A stretch of 64,000 nucleotides of DNA from Sphingobium fluviale. Its GTDB lineage: Bacteria > Pseudomonadota > Alphaproteobacteria > Sphingomonadales > Sphingomonadaceae. The notes below the pieces were generated by a model. It saw only the letters and a program-made list of their open reading frames with translations. It did no database searches and was not told the origin of the DNA. Positions 1 through 8,156 of this stretch are shown here, one piece after another. A program made the translations under genes and the position numbers. Location: assembly GCF_004122115.1 (NCBI RefSeq), contig NZ_SBKP01000003.1, positions 1-64,000 on the forward strand, given 5' to 3'. Position 1 is the stretch's first letter; the number at the start of each line of letters is the position of its first letter.

Positions 1-127
1 CCGCGATCTCGTCAAACGGGTTCATGCTCATCTTCACATTCGCAAGATCAACACCAGTCCCGTCCGCCTTCACACGCGGCTTCACATTATAATCTATCAC
101 CCGCTTCACGGGTACAAGAAGTTTCAT
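1..127 (-). CDS. etfB: Electron transfer flavoprotein subunit beta (N-terminal end only)
   Basis: The frame opens at 127 and runs off the left edge of the window. It reads [18 protein letters not shown] and continues to MNPFDEIA, which is the characteristic EtfB/FixA N-terminus. EtfB pairs with EtfA in a soluble FAD/AMP heterodimer that takes electrons from acyl-CoA and other dehydrogenases and passes them to ETF-ubiquinone oxidoreductase. A strong GGAGG ribosome site lies about 5 bases upstream of the ATG. It is codirectional with sucC, 131 bases downstream of it. Only 42 residues are visible, so the family is secure but the integrity of the gene cannot be judged. Confidence 0.88.
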   Translation of the reverse strand, partial: MKLLVPVKRVIDYNVKPRVKADGTGVDLANVKMSMNPFDEIA

Positions 128-258
128 GTCATTACCTCCAGTTCGCGTCCACCCTGGGGAGTGTCATCGCCGCGCTACATGCGCGTTTTGCATGCTTTAC
201 GCAAGCGTAAGGCGGCAGCCTCGTTTGCCGTAGCGTCAAAGGCCGCCCATGCTGCGAA

Positions 259-1458
<1,200 letters not shown>

Positions 1459-1907
1459 CGCGTGCTCCTGTGTCGGGCGAATTTATGATGGCGCCTCAAA
1501 GCACAGTGTAGCACGCGCGCATAGGAAGATTTCGCAAATGGACTTTGCAAAGTTGCAAAATGCGGTCTGAAATGGGCAAAGAAAAACCCGGATCGCCCCC
1601 CTTGAGCGATCCGGGCTTTCAGCGCTTAAGCGCCTGTTCCCTTTTATTGTGTCCATCCTCCCCATCGCGCCCCTGCAGTCGCGCTGGGGGCACGGTATCC
1701 CTGAACCATGGCCATTTTTTAAGTCCTATGTTCGATGGAAATCACTATGGCGAGAACCGGCTCTTGTCATCCTTCAAATTGGGTTAAGAATCATTTTTGC
1801 CGCGGTGCTGTGTCAATTTCGCCACAGGGCTGCGCGCCCCAATCGGCTTGCCAGCGTCCTTCCGTGTCCCTAGAGCTTTTCTGCGCGATGTCCGGAGGCA
1901 ATACCCC
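1459..1907. other. Intergenic region between sucC and lolC
   Basis: This 449-base stretch separates the divergent sucC and lolC genes and should hold both promoters. I see no convincing coding frame. The clear elements are a minus-strand terminator hairpin (1581-1616) and a 12-base perfect palindrome GCGCTTAAGCGC at 1622-1633. The terminator points toward sucC and does not follow any recognised minus-strand gene (see findings). Confidence 0.6.
1581..1616 (-). terminator. Rho-independent terminator without an obvious parent gene
   Basis: A 10-bp perfect stem, CCCGGATCGC at 1587-1596 paired with GCGATCCGGG at 1606-1615, has a 9-base loop. Read on the minus strand the stem is followed directly by TTTTTC, a good U-tract. 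On the plus strand only CTTTC follows, so the minus direction is preferred. It lies upstream of sucC, not downstream of a gene. Confidence 0.75.
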
Positions 1908-3158
1908 ATGATTCTGAGCCGTTTCGAACGGATGATCGCCAGACGCTATCTCCTGCCCGGCAAGGGCGAGGGCTTCATCTTTCTGGTGGCGGGGATCAGC
2001 CTTGTTGCGGTGATGCTGGGCGTCGCCGCACTGATCATCGTAATGAGCGTGATGAACGGATTCCGCGCCGAGCTTTTCGACAAGATCGTGGGGCTGAATG
2101 GCCATGCGGTGGTGCAGGGCTATGGCGGGCGCCTGCCAGACTGGCGGCAAGTGATGGCTGAAGCAAAGGCCACGCCCGGCGTCGTACGCGCCACGCCGCT
2201 GATCGAGCAACCGCTGCTTGCCAATTTCAATGGCAGGGTAGAGGCGGTGCTGGTCCGCGGCATGACGATGGACGACATCGGCACAAATGACTCGCTCAAG
2301 GGCAAGGTTAAGGTCGGCAGCATGGATAACCTCGCGCCGGGTCGCAACGTCATCGCCATCGGCGCGGGTTTGGCAGACAATCTCGGCGTGACGGTGGGCA
2401 ACACGATCTCGATCATCAACCCGGCGGGCCGCGCAACGCCGTTCGGCACCGTGCCGCGCGAGATCGGCTATCAGGTCGGCGCGGTTTTCGAGATCGGCGT
2501 TTATGACTATGACAAGGCGTTTGTCGTGATGCCGATGGAAAATGCACAGCAACTGCTGCTGCTGGGCGATGTCGTCGGCATGATTGAGGTGACGACGAAC
2601 GATCCCGACAATGTGGCGACTATCCTCGCCCCTCTGGCGGATAAGGTGGAGGGGCGCGCTGTTGTCACCGACTGGCGGCAGATGAATGCCTCGCTATTCG
2701 AGGCGCTGCAGGTGGACCGGATCGTCAGCTTCGTCGTGCTCTCGCTCATTATTCTGGTGGCGGTCTTCAATATCCTCTCGTCGCTCATCATGCTGGTGCG
2801 AGCCAAAACGCGCGACATCGCGATATTGCGGACGATGGGTGCGCGGCGCTCCTCGCTGCTCAAGATTTTCGTGACCGTGGGGGTGACAATCGGCTCGCTC
2901 GGTATGGCGGCGGGCGTGGTGATGGGGTTTGTCTTCCTGTTCTTCCGGGAGAAGGTGGTGGCCTTCATCCAGCTTGTCACCGGACAGAATATCTGGGATC
3001 CTTCGGTGCGCTTTCTGGCCGAGCTGCCCTCGCGCCCGGACCCGGTGGAGATCGTCGTCATCTGCCTGATGGCGGTGGGGTTCAGCTTCCTCGCTACGCT
3101 CTATCCGGCGTTCAAGGCCGCGAATACCGACCCGGTGCAGGTGCTGCGCTATGAATGA
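1908..3158 (+). CDS. lolC: Lipoprotein-releasing ABC transporter permease LolC/LolE family
   Basis: This is a 416-residue inner-membrane permease of the LolCDE machine, which extracts outer-membrane lipoproteins from the cytoplasmic membrane and hands them to LolA. One transmembrane helix lies near residues 20-45, followed by a large periplasmic domain. Three more helices are in the C-terminal third, ending in the FtsX-fold tail [19 protein letters not shown]. The start at 1908 is chosen because CCGGAGG sits 10 bases upstream and [19 protein letters not shown] is the normal family N-terminus; an upstream extension of the frame to 1797 is not convincing. It overlaps lolD by 8 bases. With only one permease gene here, a LolC/E homodimer is likely, as in many non-gammaproteobacteria. 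Confidence 0.95.
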   Translation: MILSRFERMIARRYLLPGKGEGFIFLVAGISLVAVMLGVAALIIVMSVMNGFRAELFDKIVGLNGHAVVQGYGGRLPDWRQVMAEAKATPGVVRATPLIEQPLLANFNGRVEAVLVRGMTMDDIGTNDSLKGKVKVGSMDNLAPGRNVIAIGAGLADNLGVTVGNTISIINPAGRATPFGTVPREIGYQVGAVFEIGVYDYDKAFVVMPMENAQQLLLLGDVVGMIEVTTNDPDNVATILAPLADKVEGRAVVTDWRQMNASLFEALQVDRIVSFVVLSLIILVAVFNILSSLIMLVRAKTRDIAILRTMGARRSSLLKIFVTVGVTIGSLGMAAGVVMGFVFLFFREKVVAFIQLVTGQNIWDPSVRFLAELPSRPDPVEIVVICLMAVGFSFLATLYPAFKAANTDPVQVLRYE

Positions 3159-3825
3159 GCCGGTGCTGATCGTGCGCGACCTGAAGCGCGCCTTCACCCA
3201 GGGCGGGGTGACGATCGAGGTGTTGCGCGGCGTCAACCTCTCGATCGCGCGCGGAGAGATTGTGGCGCTGTTGGGGCCGTCCGGCTCCGGCAAATCTACA
3301 CTGTTGCAGGCTGTTGGGCTGCTTGAGGGCGGTTTCGAAGGCTCAATCCGCATATTGGGCGAGGAGGCAGCCAAGCTGGGGGGCGACGAGCGCACTCGCC
3401 TGCGCCGCGATGCGCTGGGCTTCGTGTATCAGTTCCACCATCTGCTGCCGGATTTCACGGCTGCGGAAAATGTCATGCTGCCGCAGATGGTGCGCGATGT
3501 GGCGGATGCTGTGGCGATGGGGCGTGCGGCCGACCTGCTCGGCGCGCTCGGCCTGGCGCAGCGGATGGAGCATAAGCCGAGCCAGCTATCGGGCGGTGAG
3601 CAACAGCGCGTGGCCGTGGCGCGCGCGCTCGCCAACCGCCCGGCACTCGTGCTGGCGGATGAGCCAACCGGTAATCTCGACGAGCGCACGGCAGACGTGG
3701 TGATCGACGAGTTTCTGCGCCTCGTGCGCGAGGAAGGCAGCTCTGCCTTGGTCGCCACGCACAACGAGCGCCTTGCCGCGCGGATGGACCGCGTGGTGCG
3801 GCTGCACGAGGGGCTGCTAGAGTAA
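3151..3825 (+). CDS. lolD: Lipoprotein-releasing ABC transporter ATPase LolD
   Basis: This 224-residue ABC ATPase powers the LolC-type permease encoded just upstream, with which it overlaps by 8 bases (translational coupling). Walker A is GPSGSGKST at residues 42-50. The Q-loop region is [18 protein letters not shown]. The signature is [15 protein letters not shown], and Walker B with its D-loop reads [13 protein letters not shown]. The FHHLLPDF segment and adjacent contacts are typical of the LolD/MacB-type subfamily. Its length is normal. It works on the cytoplasmic face of the inner membrane. Confidence 0.96.
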   Translation: MNEPVLIVRDLKRAFTQGGVTIEVLRGVNLSIARGEIVALLGPSGSGKSTLLQAVGLLEGGFEGSIRILGEEAAKLGGDERTRLRRDALGFVYQFHHLLPDFTAAENVMLPQMVRDVADAVAMGRAADLLGALGLAQRMEHKPSQLSGGEQQRVAVARALANRPALVLADEPTGNLDERTADVVIDEFLRLVREEGSSALVATHNERLAARMDRVVRLHEGLLE

Positions 3826-3843
3826 GACATTACAGCGCTTCGT

Positions 3844-4290
3844 TCAGGCTGCTCTGCGGCTGAGCAGGCGATCCAGCGACCATGCTCCGGCTCCCTTGGC
3901 GAGCAGCGGCAGCAACAGGCCCGTCCAGCTCAGATGCGTGGGCCATGCGTCGGGATAGACGAAAATCTGGATCACCAGCGTCATGCCGAGCAGACCCAGC
4001 GCCGCGCCGCGTGTACACAGGCCTAGCACCAACAAGATCGAAAACAGATGCTCCGAGATGGTCGCGGCATAAGCGGCAATGTGCGGAGGGATCAATGGCA
4101 GCGCATATTCGGTCGCGAACAGATCGAATGTGCCATCGGTAATTGTAAACCAACCCTCCACCTTGGCGCGACCGGAAAGGAAGAAAATTGCCGCTGCGCC
4201 AAGCCGCGCGATGAGTAGTAGCAATGACTCTGGCAATAGCCGTTCCGCAAGGTTCGCCGCGCCGGAATAGAGCGAGATGAGCGTCTTCAT
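3844..4290 (-). CDS. DoxX family membrane protein of the bufferin locus
   Basis: This is a 148-residue integral membrane protein with four hydrophobic helices and the DoxX/DoxD fold. Recognisable segments are [21 protein letters not shown] near the N-terminus and [17 protein letters not shown] near the C-terminus. The start at 4290 is preferred over an in-frame upstream extension because GGAGG lies 7 bases before this ATG. It is the second gene after bufA1 on the minus strand, under the SigF-type promoter at 4817-4842. DoxX proteins regularly accompany DUF2282/DUF692/DUF2063 genes (the gig or buf operons of Caulobacter and Acinetobacter), where they are thought to act in membrane redox or thiol homeostasis. 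The exact role is not established from sequence. Confidence 0.88.
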   Translation of the reverse strand: MKTLISLYSGAANLAERLLPESLLLLIARLGAAAIFFLSGRAKVEGWFTITDGTFDLFATEYALPLIPPHIAAYAATISEHLFSILLVLGLCTRGAALGLLGMTLVIQIFVYPDAWPTHLSWTGLLLPLLAKGAGAWSLDRLLSRRAA

Positions 4291-4479
4291 CAGTGCATCC
4301 TCCGTATCAGTTAATAGGAATGGCCCGGACGTAGGGGGGTGGTCGTCCGGGCCCAGAACAGGCGATTTGATGGGATCAGATCGACTGCTCTTATTCTTTG
4401 TTTTACCGCGATTTCTGAATCGTCCGATGATACCATCTGACTGGAAATCGCTCTCCAAGCATGGGGGCGCCTGTGCCGA

Positions 4480-4743
4480 TCAGGCTTGTGGCGTCAGCGA
4501 TCCCATACCCTTGGGGGTCTTGATCTTGGTGCAGGTGCCCGCCTTGACAGCCTTCCACGCGTTGCCCTGATAATCCTTGACCGAGGTGCCCGCGCAACTT
4601 GTGCCAGCGCCTGCCTTGCAGTCATTCTTGCCGGCAAGCGAGACGCCATAGCATTTTTCGGTCTTGGGCTTGTCGGCGGCATGCGCGACACTAACGAGAG
4701 TGAAGGCGAGGGCTGCTGCTGCTGCGGTCTGGGTGATGTTCAT
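4480..4743 (-). CDS. bufA1: BufA1-type bufferin precursor (DUF2282), periplasmic copper-binding RiPP
   Basis: This 87-residue precursor has a Sec signal peptide (hydrophobic A-rich h-region, likely cleavage after AHA at residue 22) and a lysine-rich mature part with four cysteines at 31, 42, 50 and 71. The KCYGV...DCKAG...SCAGT pattern and the C-terminal [13 protein letters not shown] are hallmarks of DUF2282. In the described bufferin systems such peptides have core cysteines converted to thiooxazoles by the MNIO enzyme BufB with BufC, then bind copper in the periplasm. Here bufB and bufC are encoded on the opposite strand 1.8 kb away. It has a GGAG ribosome site and a perfect SigF-type promoter 74 bases upstream. 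The family is secure; modification and metal binding are inferred. Confidence 0.92.
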   Translation of the reverse strand: MNITQTAAAAALAFTLVSVAHAADKPKTEKCYGVSLAGKNDCKAGAGTSCAGTSVKDYQGNAWKAVKAGTCTKIKTPKGMGSLTPQA

Positions 4744-4816
4744 GATTGTGCTCCTGTCCGTGTGAATAGGGTTTGGGTGTCATGGGTCGCGGTGCGGCCC
4801 GGTTGACGAGGAGCAA

Positions 4817-4842
4817 TTCGGCAGTCCTTCCCGAATGGTTAC
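4817..4842 (-). promoter_or_regulatory. SigF-type ECF promoter for bufA1-doxX
   Basis: On the minus strand GTAACC (4842-4837) is followed after exactly 16 bases by CGAA (4820-4817). This matches the -35/-10 elements I recall for Caulobacter SigF. It is 74 bases upstream of the bufA1 ATG. The same motif with the same spacing occurs twice more in this locus. Confidence 0.85.
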
Positions 4843-4875
4843 ATTATTTATTTTTTCCATTTCGCTGGTTGAAGT

Positions 4876-4901
4876 GTAACCATTCGTCCTTCGCAAACGA
4901 A
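4876..4901 (+). promoter_or_regulatory. SigF-type ECF autoregulatory promoter for sigF-nrsF
   Basis: GTAACC at 4876-4881, a 16-base spacer, then CGAA at 4898-4901. The sigF start codon is only 19 bases further on, so the leader would be very short. It is divergent to the bufA1 promoter, with 33 bases between the two -35 elements. Confidence 0.85.
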
Positions 4902-4920
4902 GGGTTGAGCGGGAGCACAA

Positions 4921-5460
4921 ATGCGGGCCAGCGAAACACAGCTCAAGGCATGGATGATAGGCGGGCTGGATGGCGACGCTGCATGTCAGGCGCGCCTGTT
5001 GCGCGCGCTCGTTCCCATATTGGAAGCATTTTACAGGCGGCGGATGCAAGATGGGCAGGGCGACATCGACGATCTGATTCAGGAGACGCTGATTGCTGTG
5101 CATACGCGCCGGGCGACCTATGACCGGGAACGTCTGTTCAGTGGCTGGCTGTTTGCGATCGCGCGGTACAAGATGATCGACCATTTCCGCAGAGGGGGCC
5201 GCACCTGCACGATGGAGGGCCTTGAAGACATCCTCATCGCCGAAGGATTTGAGGATGAGAGTGGTGCGCGGATGGATATCGATCGGCTGTTGGGTGAGCT
5301 GCCCGCAAAGCAGGCAGAGGCTATTCGCGCCACCCGGCTTGAAGGGCTGAGCACGGTCGAAGCCGCAACGCGGGCTAATATAGGCGAATCTGACGTAAAA
5401 ATATCGGTGCATCGTGGGCTGAAGGCGCTCGCGGCCCGCATAAGAGGCGATGTGACATGA
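4921..5460 (+). CDS. sigF: ECF RNA polymerase sigma factor, SigF type
   Basis: This is a 179-residue two-domain ECF sigma factor. Region 2 spans about residues 20-90 (IDDLIQETLIAVHTRRATYD, then FSGWLFAIARYKMIDHFRR). Region 4 spans about 115-175 (LPAKQAEAIRATRLEGLSTVEAA, then SDVKISVHRGLKAL). It overlaps nrsF by 4 bases (ATGA), the usual sigma/anti-sigma coupling. A GGGAG ribosome site lies about 6 bases before the ATG. The DUF1109/NrsF partner and flanking bufferin genes match the Caulobacter SigF regulon, which responds to chromium, cadmium and copper-type stress. The identical promoter motif upstream of the gene itself implies positive autoregulation. Confidence 0.92.
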   Translation: MRASETQLKAWMIGGLDGDAACQARLLRALVPILEAFYRRRMQDGQGDIDDLIQETLIAVHTRRATYDRERLFSGWLFAIARYKMIDHFRRGGRTCTMEGLEDILIAEGFEDESGARMDIDRLLGELPAKQAEAIRATRLEGLSTVEAATRANIGESDVKISVHRGLKALAARIRGDVT

Positions 5461-6098
5461 ATACCGATCAACTCATAGAGGCTCTTGCCAGCGACGTTGC
5501 GCCCGTGTCTCGCCATGCTGTCGGGCGCCGCCTTGTCGCGGGGATAGCATTGGGGGCCATAGGTACGATACTGTTGATCGGCCTGTGGCTTGGCTTTAAT
5601 CCGCAACTTGATGTCGCCATGCGCCATTACTCGTTCTGGGTAAAATGGGGCTATACCCTCTCGCTTGGCATCTGCGCGGTGGTGGCGACAACGCGGCTTG
5701 CCCGGCCAGACAGCGGCACGCTCGGCTGGCTGTGGGTCATGGCGCTTCCTGTGGCTTTGCTCACTGCCATTGGCATTTTCGAGATGAGCCGGGTGCCGTC
5801 TGCGCAATGGCTCGCCATGTGGCTGGGGGAGACCTGGAGCGTCTGCTCTTCGATCGTCTTCATGCTGTCGTTGCCGATCTTCGGCGGCTTGCTCTGGTCC
5901 TTCCGCCGCCTCGCTCCCACGCGGTTGCGCGCTGCCGGGGCGACGGCAGGGCTAACGGCGGGCGCTTGGGCGGCTACGCTCTATTGCCTGCACTGCCCGG
6001 AAGTCTCCGCGATTTTCGTACTCACATGGTATACTCTGGGTATCAGCCTTGCGACTCTGGCGGGTGCTGTTCTCGGCCCGCGCCTGATGCGCTGGTAA
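5457..6098 (+). CDS. nrsF: NrsF (DUF1109) membrane anti-sigma factor
   Basis: This 213-residue protein has a short cytoplasmic N-terminus (MNTDQLIEALASDVAPV) followed by about six membrane helices, the DUF1109/NrsF architecture. It should sequester SigF at the inner membrane. Two cysteines, C130 (WSVCSS) and C180 (LHCPEV), fall almost exactly where the two essential cysteines of Caulobacter NrsF are found, as I recall. They are the natural candidates for sensing metal or thiol stress; a third, C177, lies three residues before C180. The gene overlaps sigF by 4 bases. It ends 82 bases before bufA2, and that gap carries a third SigF promoter. Confidence 0.92.
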   Translation: MNTDQLIEALASDVAPVSRHAVGRRLVAGIALGAIGTILLIGLWLGFNPQLDVAMRHYSFWVKWGYTLSLGICAVVATTRLARPDSGTLGWLWVMALPVALLTAIGIFEMSRVPSAQWLAMWLGETWSVCSSIVFMLSLPIFGGLLWSFRRLAPTRLRAAGATAGLTAGAWAATLYCLHCPEVSAIFVLTWYTLGISLATLAGAVLGPRLMRW

Positions 6099-6112
6099 TT
6101 TTGGCAGGCGCT

Positions 6113-6138
6113 GTAACCAGCCTCCTGATCCACCCGAA
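6113..6138 (+). promoter_or_regulatory. SigF-type ECF promoter for bufA2-bufB-bufC
   Basis: GTAACC at 6113-6118, a 16-base spacer, then CGAA at 6135-6138, located 42 bases before the bufA2 ATG and just after the nrsF stop codon. It gives the structural operon its own SigF-dependent start in addition to read-through from sigF-nrsF. Confidence 0.85.
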
Positions 6139-6180
6139 TAACAGAGGCCGACCCGGCATACGTATTTTCAGGAGACCAGT

Positions 6181-6453
6181 ATGAACAGTTTGAATTCCGG
6201 CATCAGCCTTGCCACCAGCGCCGCCCTCGTCGCTGTTGCCGCCGCCGCGGTTGCCGCCCCGGCCGTTGCCGCTGCTGCAGACGCTGACAAGCAGGTTCAC
6301 TGCTATGGCATCAATACCTGCAAGGGCACGTCGGACTGCAAAACCGCGCATAATGACTGCAAGGGCATGAACGAATGCAAGGGGCATGGTTTCAAGACCA
6401 TGACCGCAAAGCAGTGCAAGGCCGCTGGTGGCAGCCTGACCGAGCAGAAGTAA
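6181..6453 (+). CDS. bufA2: BufA2-type cysteine-rich bufferin precursor
   Basis: This 90-residue precursor has a long Ala-rich signal region (residues 1-35) and a compact mature peptide with six cysteines at 41, 47, 53, 60, 66 and 79. The pattern [14 protein letters not shown], then [13 protein letters not shown], is the CKG-repeat signature of BufA2-type periplasmic metallophores. It differs from the four-cysteine DUF2282 precursor bufA1. It lies 60 bases upstream of the maturase bufB and is preceded by AGGAG and by a SigF promoter. I infer that BufB/BufC modify it and that it sequesters copper (or a similar thiophilic metal) in the periplasm. Confidence 0.9.
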   Translation: MNSLNSGISLATSAALVAVAAAAVAAPAVAAAADADKQVHCYGINTCKGTSDCKTAHNDCKGMNECKGHGFKTMTAKQCKAAGGSLTEQK

Positions 6454-6513
6454 TTTGCGCTGCGTGTCGTCGCTTCATCCGAGGCGGCGACACCAGCATG
6501 TCGGAGGTGCCTG

Positions 6514-7341
6514 ATGTCCGCCCCGTCTTTTTCCGGCTTTGGCCTTGGCCTGCGCAAACCGCATTATGCCGAATTTCTGGAAACCGATGTTCCGGTCGAT
6601 TTTGTCGAGGTCATTTCCGAGAATTTCATGATCGACGGCGGGCGCCCGCGCGATATTCTGCATAAGGTGCGAGAGCGCTATCCGATAGCACTACATGGCG
6701 TATCCATGTCTGTCGGTTCGGCGCATGGGCTGGATCGTGCTTATCTATCCCGTTTGCGCGCGCTGGTGGATGAGATAGAACCTTTGTTCGTGTCGGACCA
6801 CTTAAGCTGGTCGCGCACTCCGGCGTTCAACTCCCACGATCTTCTCCCTATCCCCTATACTCTTGAGGCGCTCGATATCGTCTGCGTCAACATATCTGAG
6901 GCGCAGGATGCTCTGGGCCGGACGATGCTGATCGAAAATCCGTCCAGCTATATCAGCTTCGCGCAATCCGAAATGACCGAGTGGGATTTCCTCCACGCCG
7001 TCAGCGACCGCACTGGCTGCGACCTGCTGCTCGATGTCAACAATATCTATGTCAGCGCGGTCAATCATGGCTTTGATCCTTTCGCATACACTGCCGGGAT
7101 GCCCATGGACCGTGTGCGCCAGATCCATCTCGCCGGGCACAGTCAGGGAGAAACCCTGCTGATCGACACGCATGACAAGCCGGTGCCTGCGCCTGTGTGG
7201 TCATTGTTCGCGCATGTTATGGAGCGCGCCGGGCCTGTCGCTGTGATGATTGAGCGTGATGATGATATTCCTCCACTTGCCGATCTGATGGCCGAACTCG
7301 ACATGGCGCGGGCGCTGTTGCCAGAGAAAGCGGCGGCATGA
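6514..7341 (+). CDS. bufB: MNIO-family (DUF692) bufferin maturase BufB
   Basis: This 275-residue TIM-barrel enzyme belongs to the multinuclear non-heme iron oxidase family. The expected iron ligands are all visible: H61 (HGVSMSVGS), D95-H96 (SDHLSWS), E141-N142 (IENPSSY), D174 and N176/N177 (DVNNIYV), H205 and H209 (HLAGHS), D218 and H220 (IDTH) and E247 (IERDDD). Family members oxidise cysteines of precursor peptides, in bufferins to 5-thiooxazoles. It overlaps bufC by 4 bases. Two candidate substrates are encoded nearby, bufA2 immediately upstream and bufA1 divergent, so one maturase probably serves both. Confidence 0.94.
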   Translation: MSAPSFSGFGLGLRKPHYAEFLETDVPVDFVEVISENFMIDGGRPRDILHKVRERYPIALHGVSMSVGSAHGLDRAYLSRLRALVDEIEPLFVSDHLSWSRTPAFNSHDLLPIPYTLEALDIVCVNISEAQDALGRTMLIENPSSYISFAQSEMTEWDFLHAVSDRTGCDLLLDVNNIYVSAVNHGFDPFAYTAGMPMDRVRQIHLAGHSQGETLLIDTHDKPVPAPVWSLFAHVMERAGPVAVMIERDDDIPPLADLMAELDMARALLPEKAAA

Positions 7342-8156
7342 GCCTGCTTGCGCTCCAGAGCGATTTTCGTGAGTGGCTTACAACCGGCTCTGATGATGTT
7401 GCCGCCCGCTTCGAGCCTGAGGCGCAGGCCGGGCTTCTGGTCTATCAGAACAATTATCGTGCATCGCTGATGGCCTGCCTTGAGGAAAGCTTCCCGCAGA
7501 CGCTCGCATGGATCGGCAATCAACCGTTTCGATCCGTCGCCGCGACCCTGATTGACGCTCGTCCGCCGGATAGCTGGTCACTCGATCATTATGCCGCGCA
7601 TTTACCCGCCGCACTGTCCGCGTGTTTCCCGGATGATCCCGAAGTCGCGGAACTGGCTGTGCTGGAACAGGCGCTCACGGACGCGTTTGTCGGGCCGGAT
7701 GCTGCCGCGCTCGCATCCGGTCAACTGGCCAGCATAGATTGGGACATCGCCATGCTGCGCCTTGTCCCTACCGCTCGGCTGTTAACGGTCTTCACCAACG
7801 CGGCGGCGATATGGTCGGCATTGTCGTCGGATCGGGAGCCGCCATCACCCGAAACCTTGGCCGTACCCGCTATTTTACTCGTCTGGCGCGCGGGGCACAC
7901 GTCCTGCTTTCGCGTTCTTGACGCAGTTGAAGACCAACTGGTGCGTGACATGCTCGAAGGCATAGCATTTGCCGATGTCTGCACCCGGTTGGTCGAGGCG
8001 TTTGGCGAGGCGGATGGCATCAAAACGGCAGGCACTTGGTTGGCGCGCTGGGCTGCAGAAGGCCTGCTAGACCGTTTTCATCTGGCTCAATCAATGAGTC
8101 CTCATCCTAAGCTACCTATGGATTCGCGCGGGAATGGCGCGCCATCCAACTCGTAG
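7338..8156 (+). CDS. bufC: BufC/HvfC-type peptide modification partner (DUF2063)
   Basis: This is a 272-residue protein. The N-terminal DUF2063 domain (residues about 5-110) has the family motif LLVYQNNYRASLMACLEESF and the H(Y)AAHLP region. The C-terminal domain is a looser helical fold with LLVWRAGHTSCFRVLD. It is thought to recruit the precursor's leader or C-terminal region to the MNIO enzyme. It overlaps bufB by 4 bases. The last 18 codons overlap, tail to tail, the end of the convergent dioxygenase gene (8102-8156). That tail (after LLDRFHLAQ) is unlike the body of the family and may reflect the junction with the catabolic island. Confidence 0.9.
   Translation: MSLLALQSDFREWLTTGSDDVAARFEPEAQAGLLVYQNNYRASLMACLEESFPQTLAWIGNQPFRSVAATLIDARPPDSWSLDHYAAHLPAALSACFPDDPEVAELAVLEQALTDAFVGPDAAALASGQLASIDWDIAMLRLVPTARLLTVFTNAAAIWSALSSDREPPSPETLAVPAILLVWRAGHTSCFRVLDAVEDQLVRDMLEGIAFADVCTRLVEAFGEADGIKTAGTWLARWAAEGLLDRFHLAQSMSPHPKLPMDSRGNGAPSNS

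Noticed and set aside
1617..1796. 6S RNA or another named small RNA upstream of sucC
   Set aside because: I tried to fold the stretch on both strands into the 6S pattern (long closing stem and central bubble) and could not; the usual zapA neighbour is also missing. Kept only as an unspecified possible transcript.
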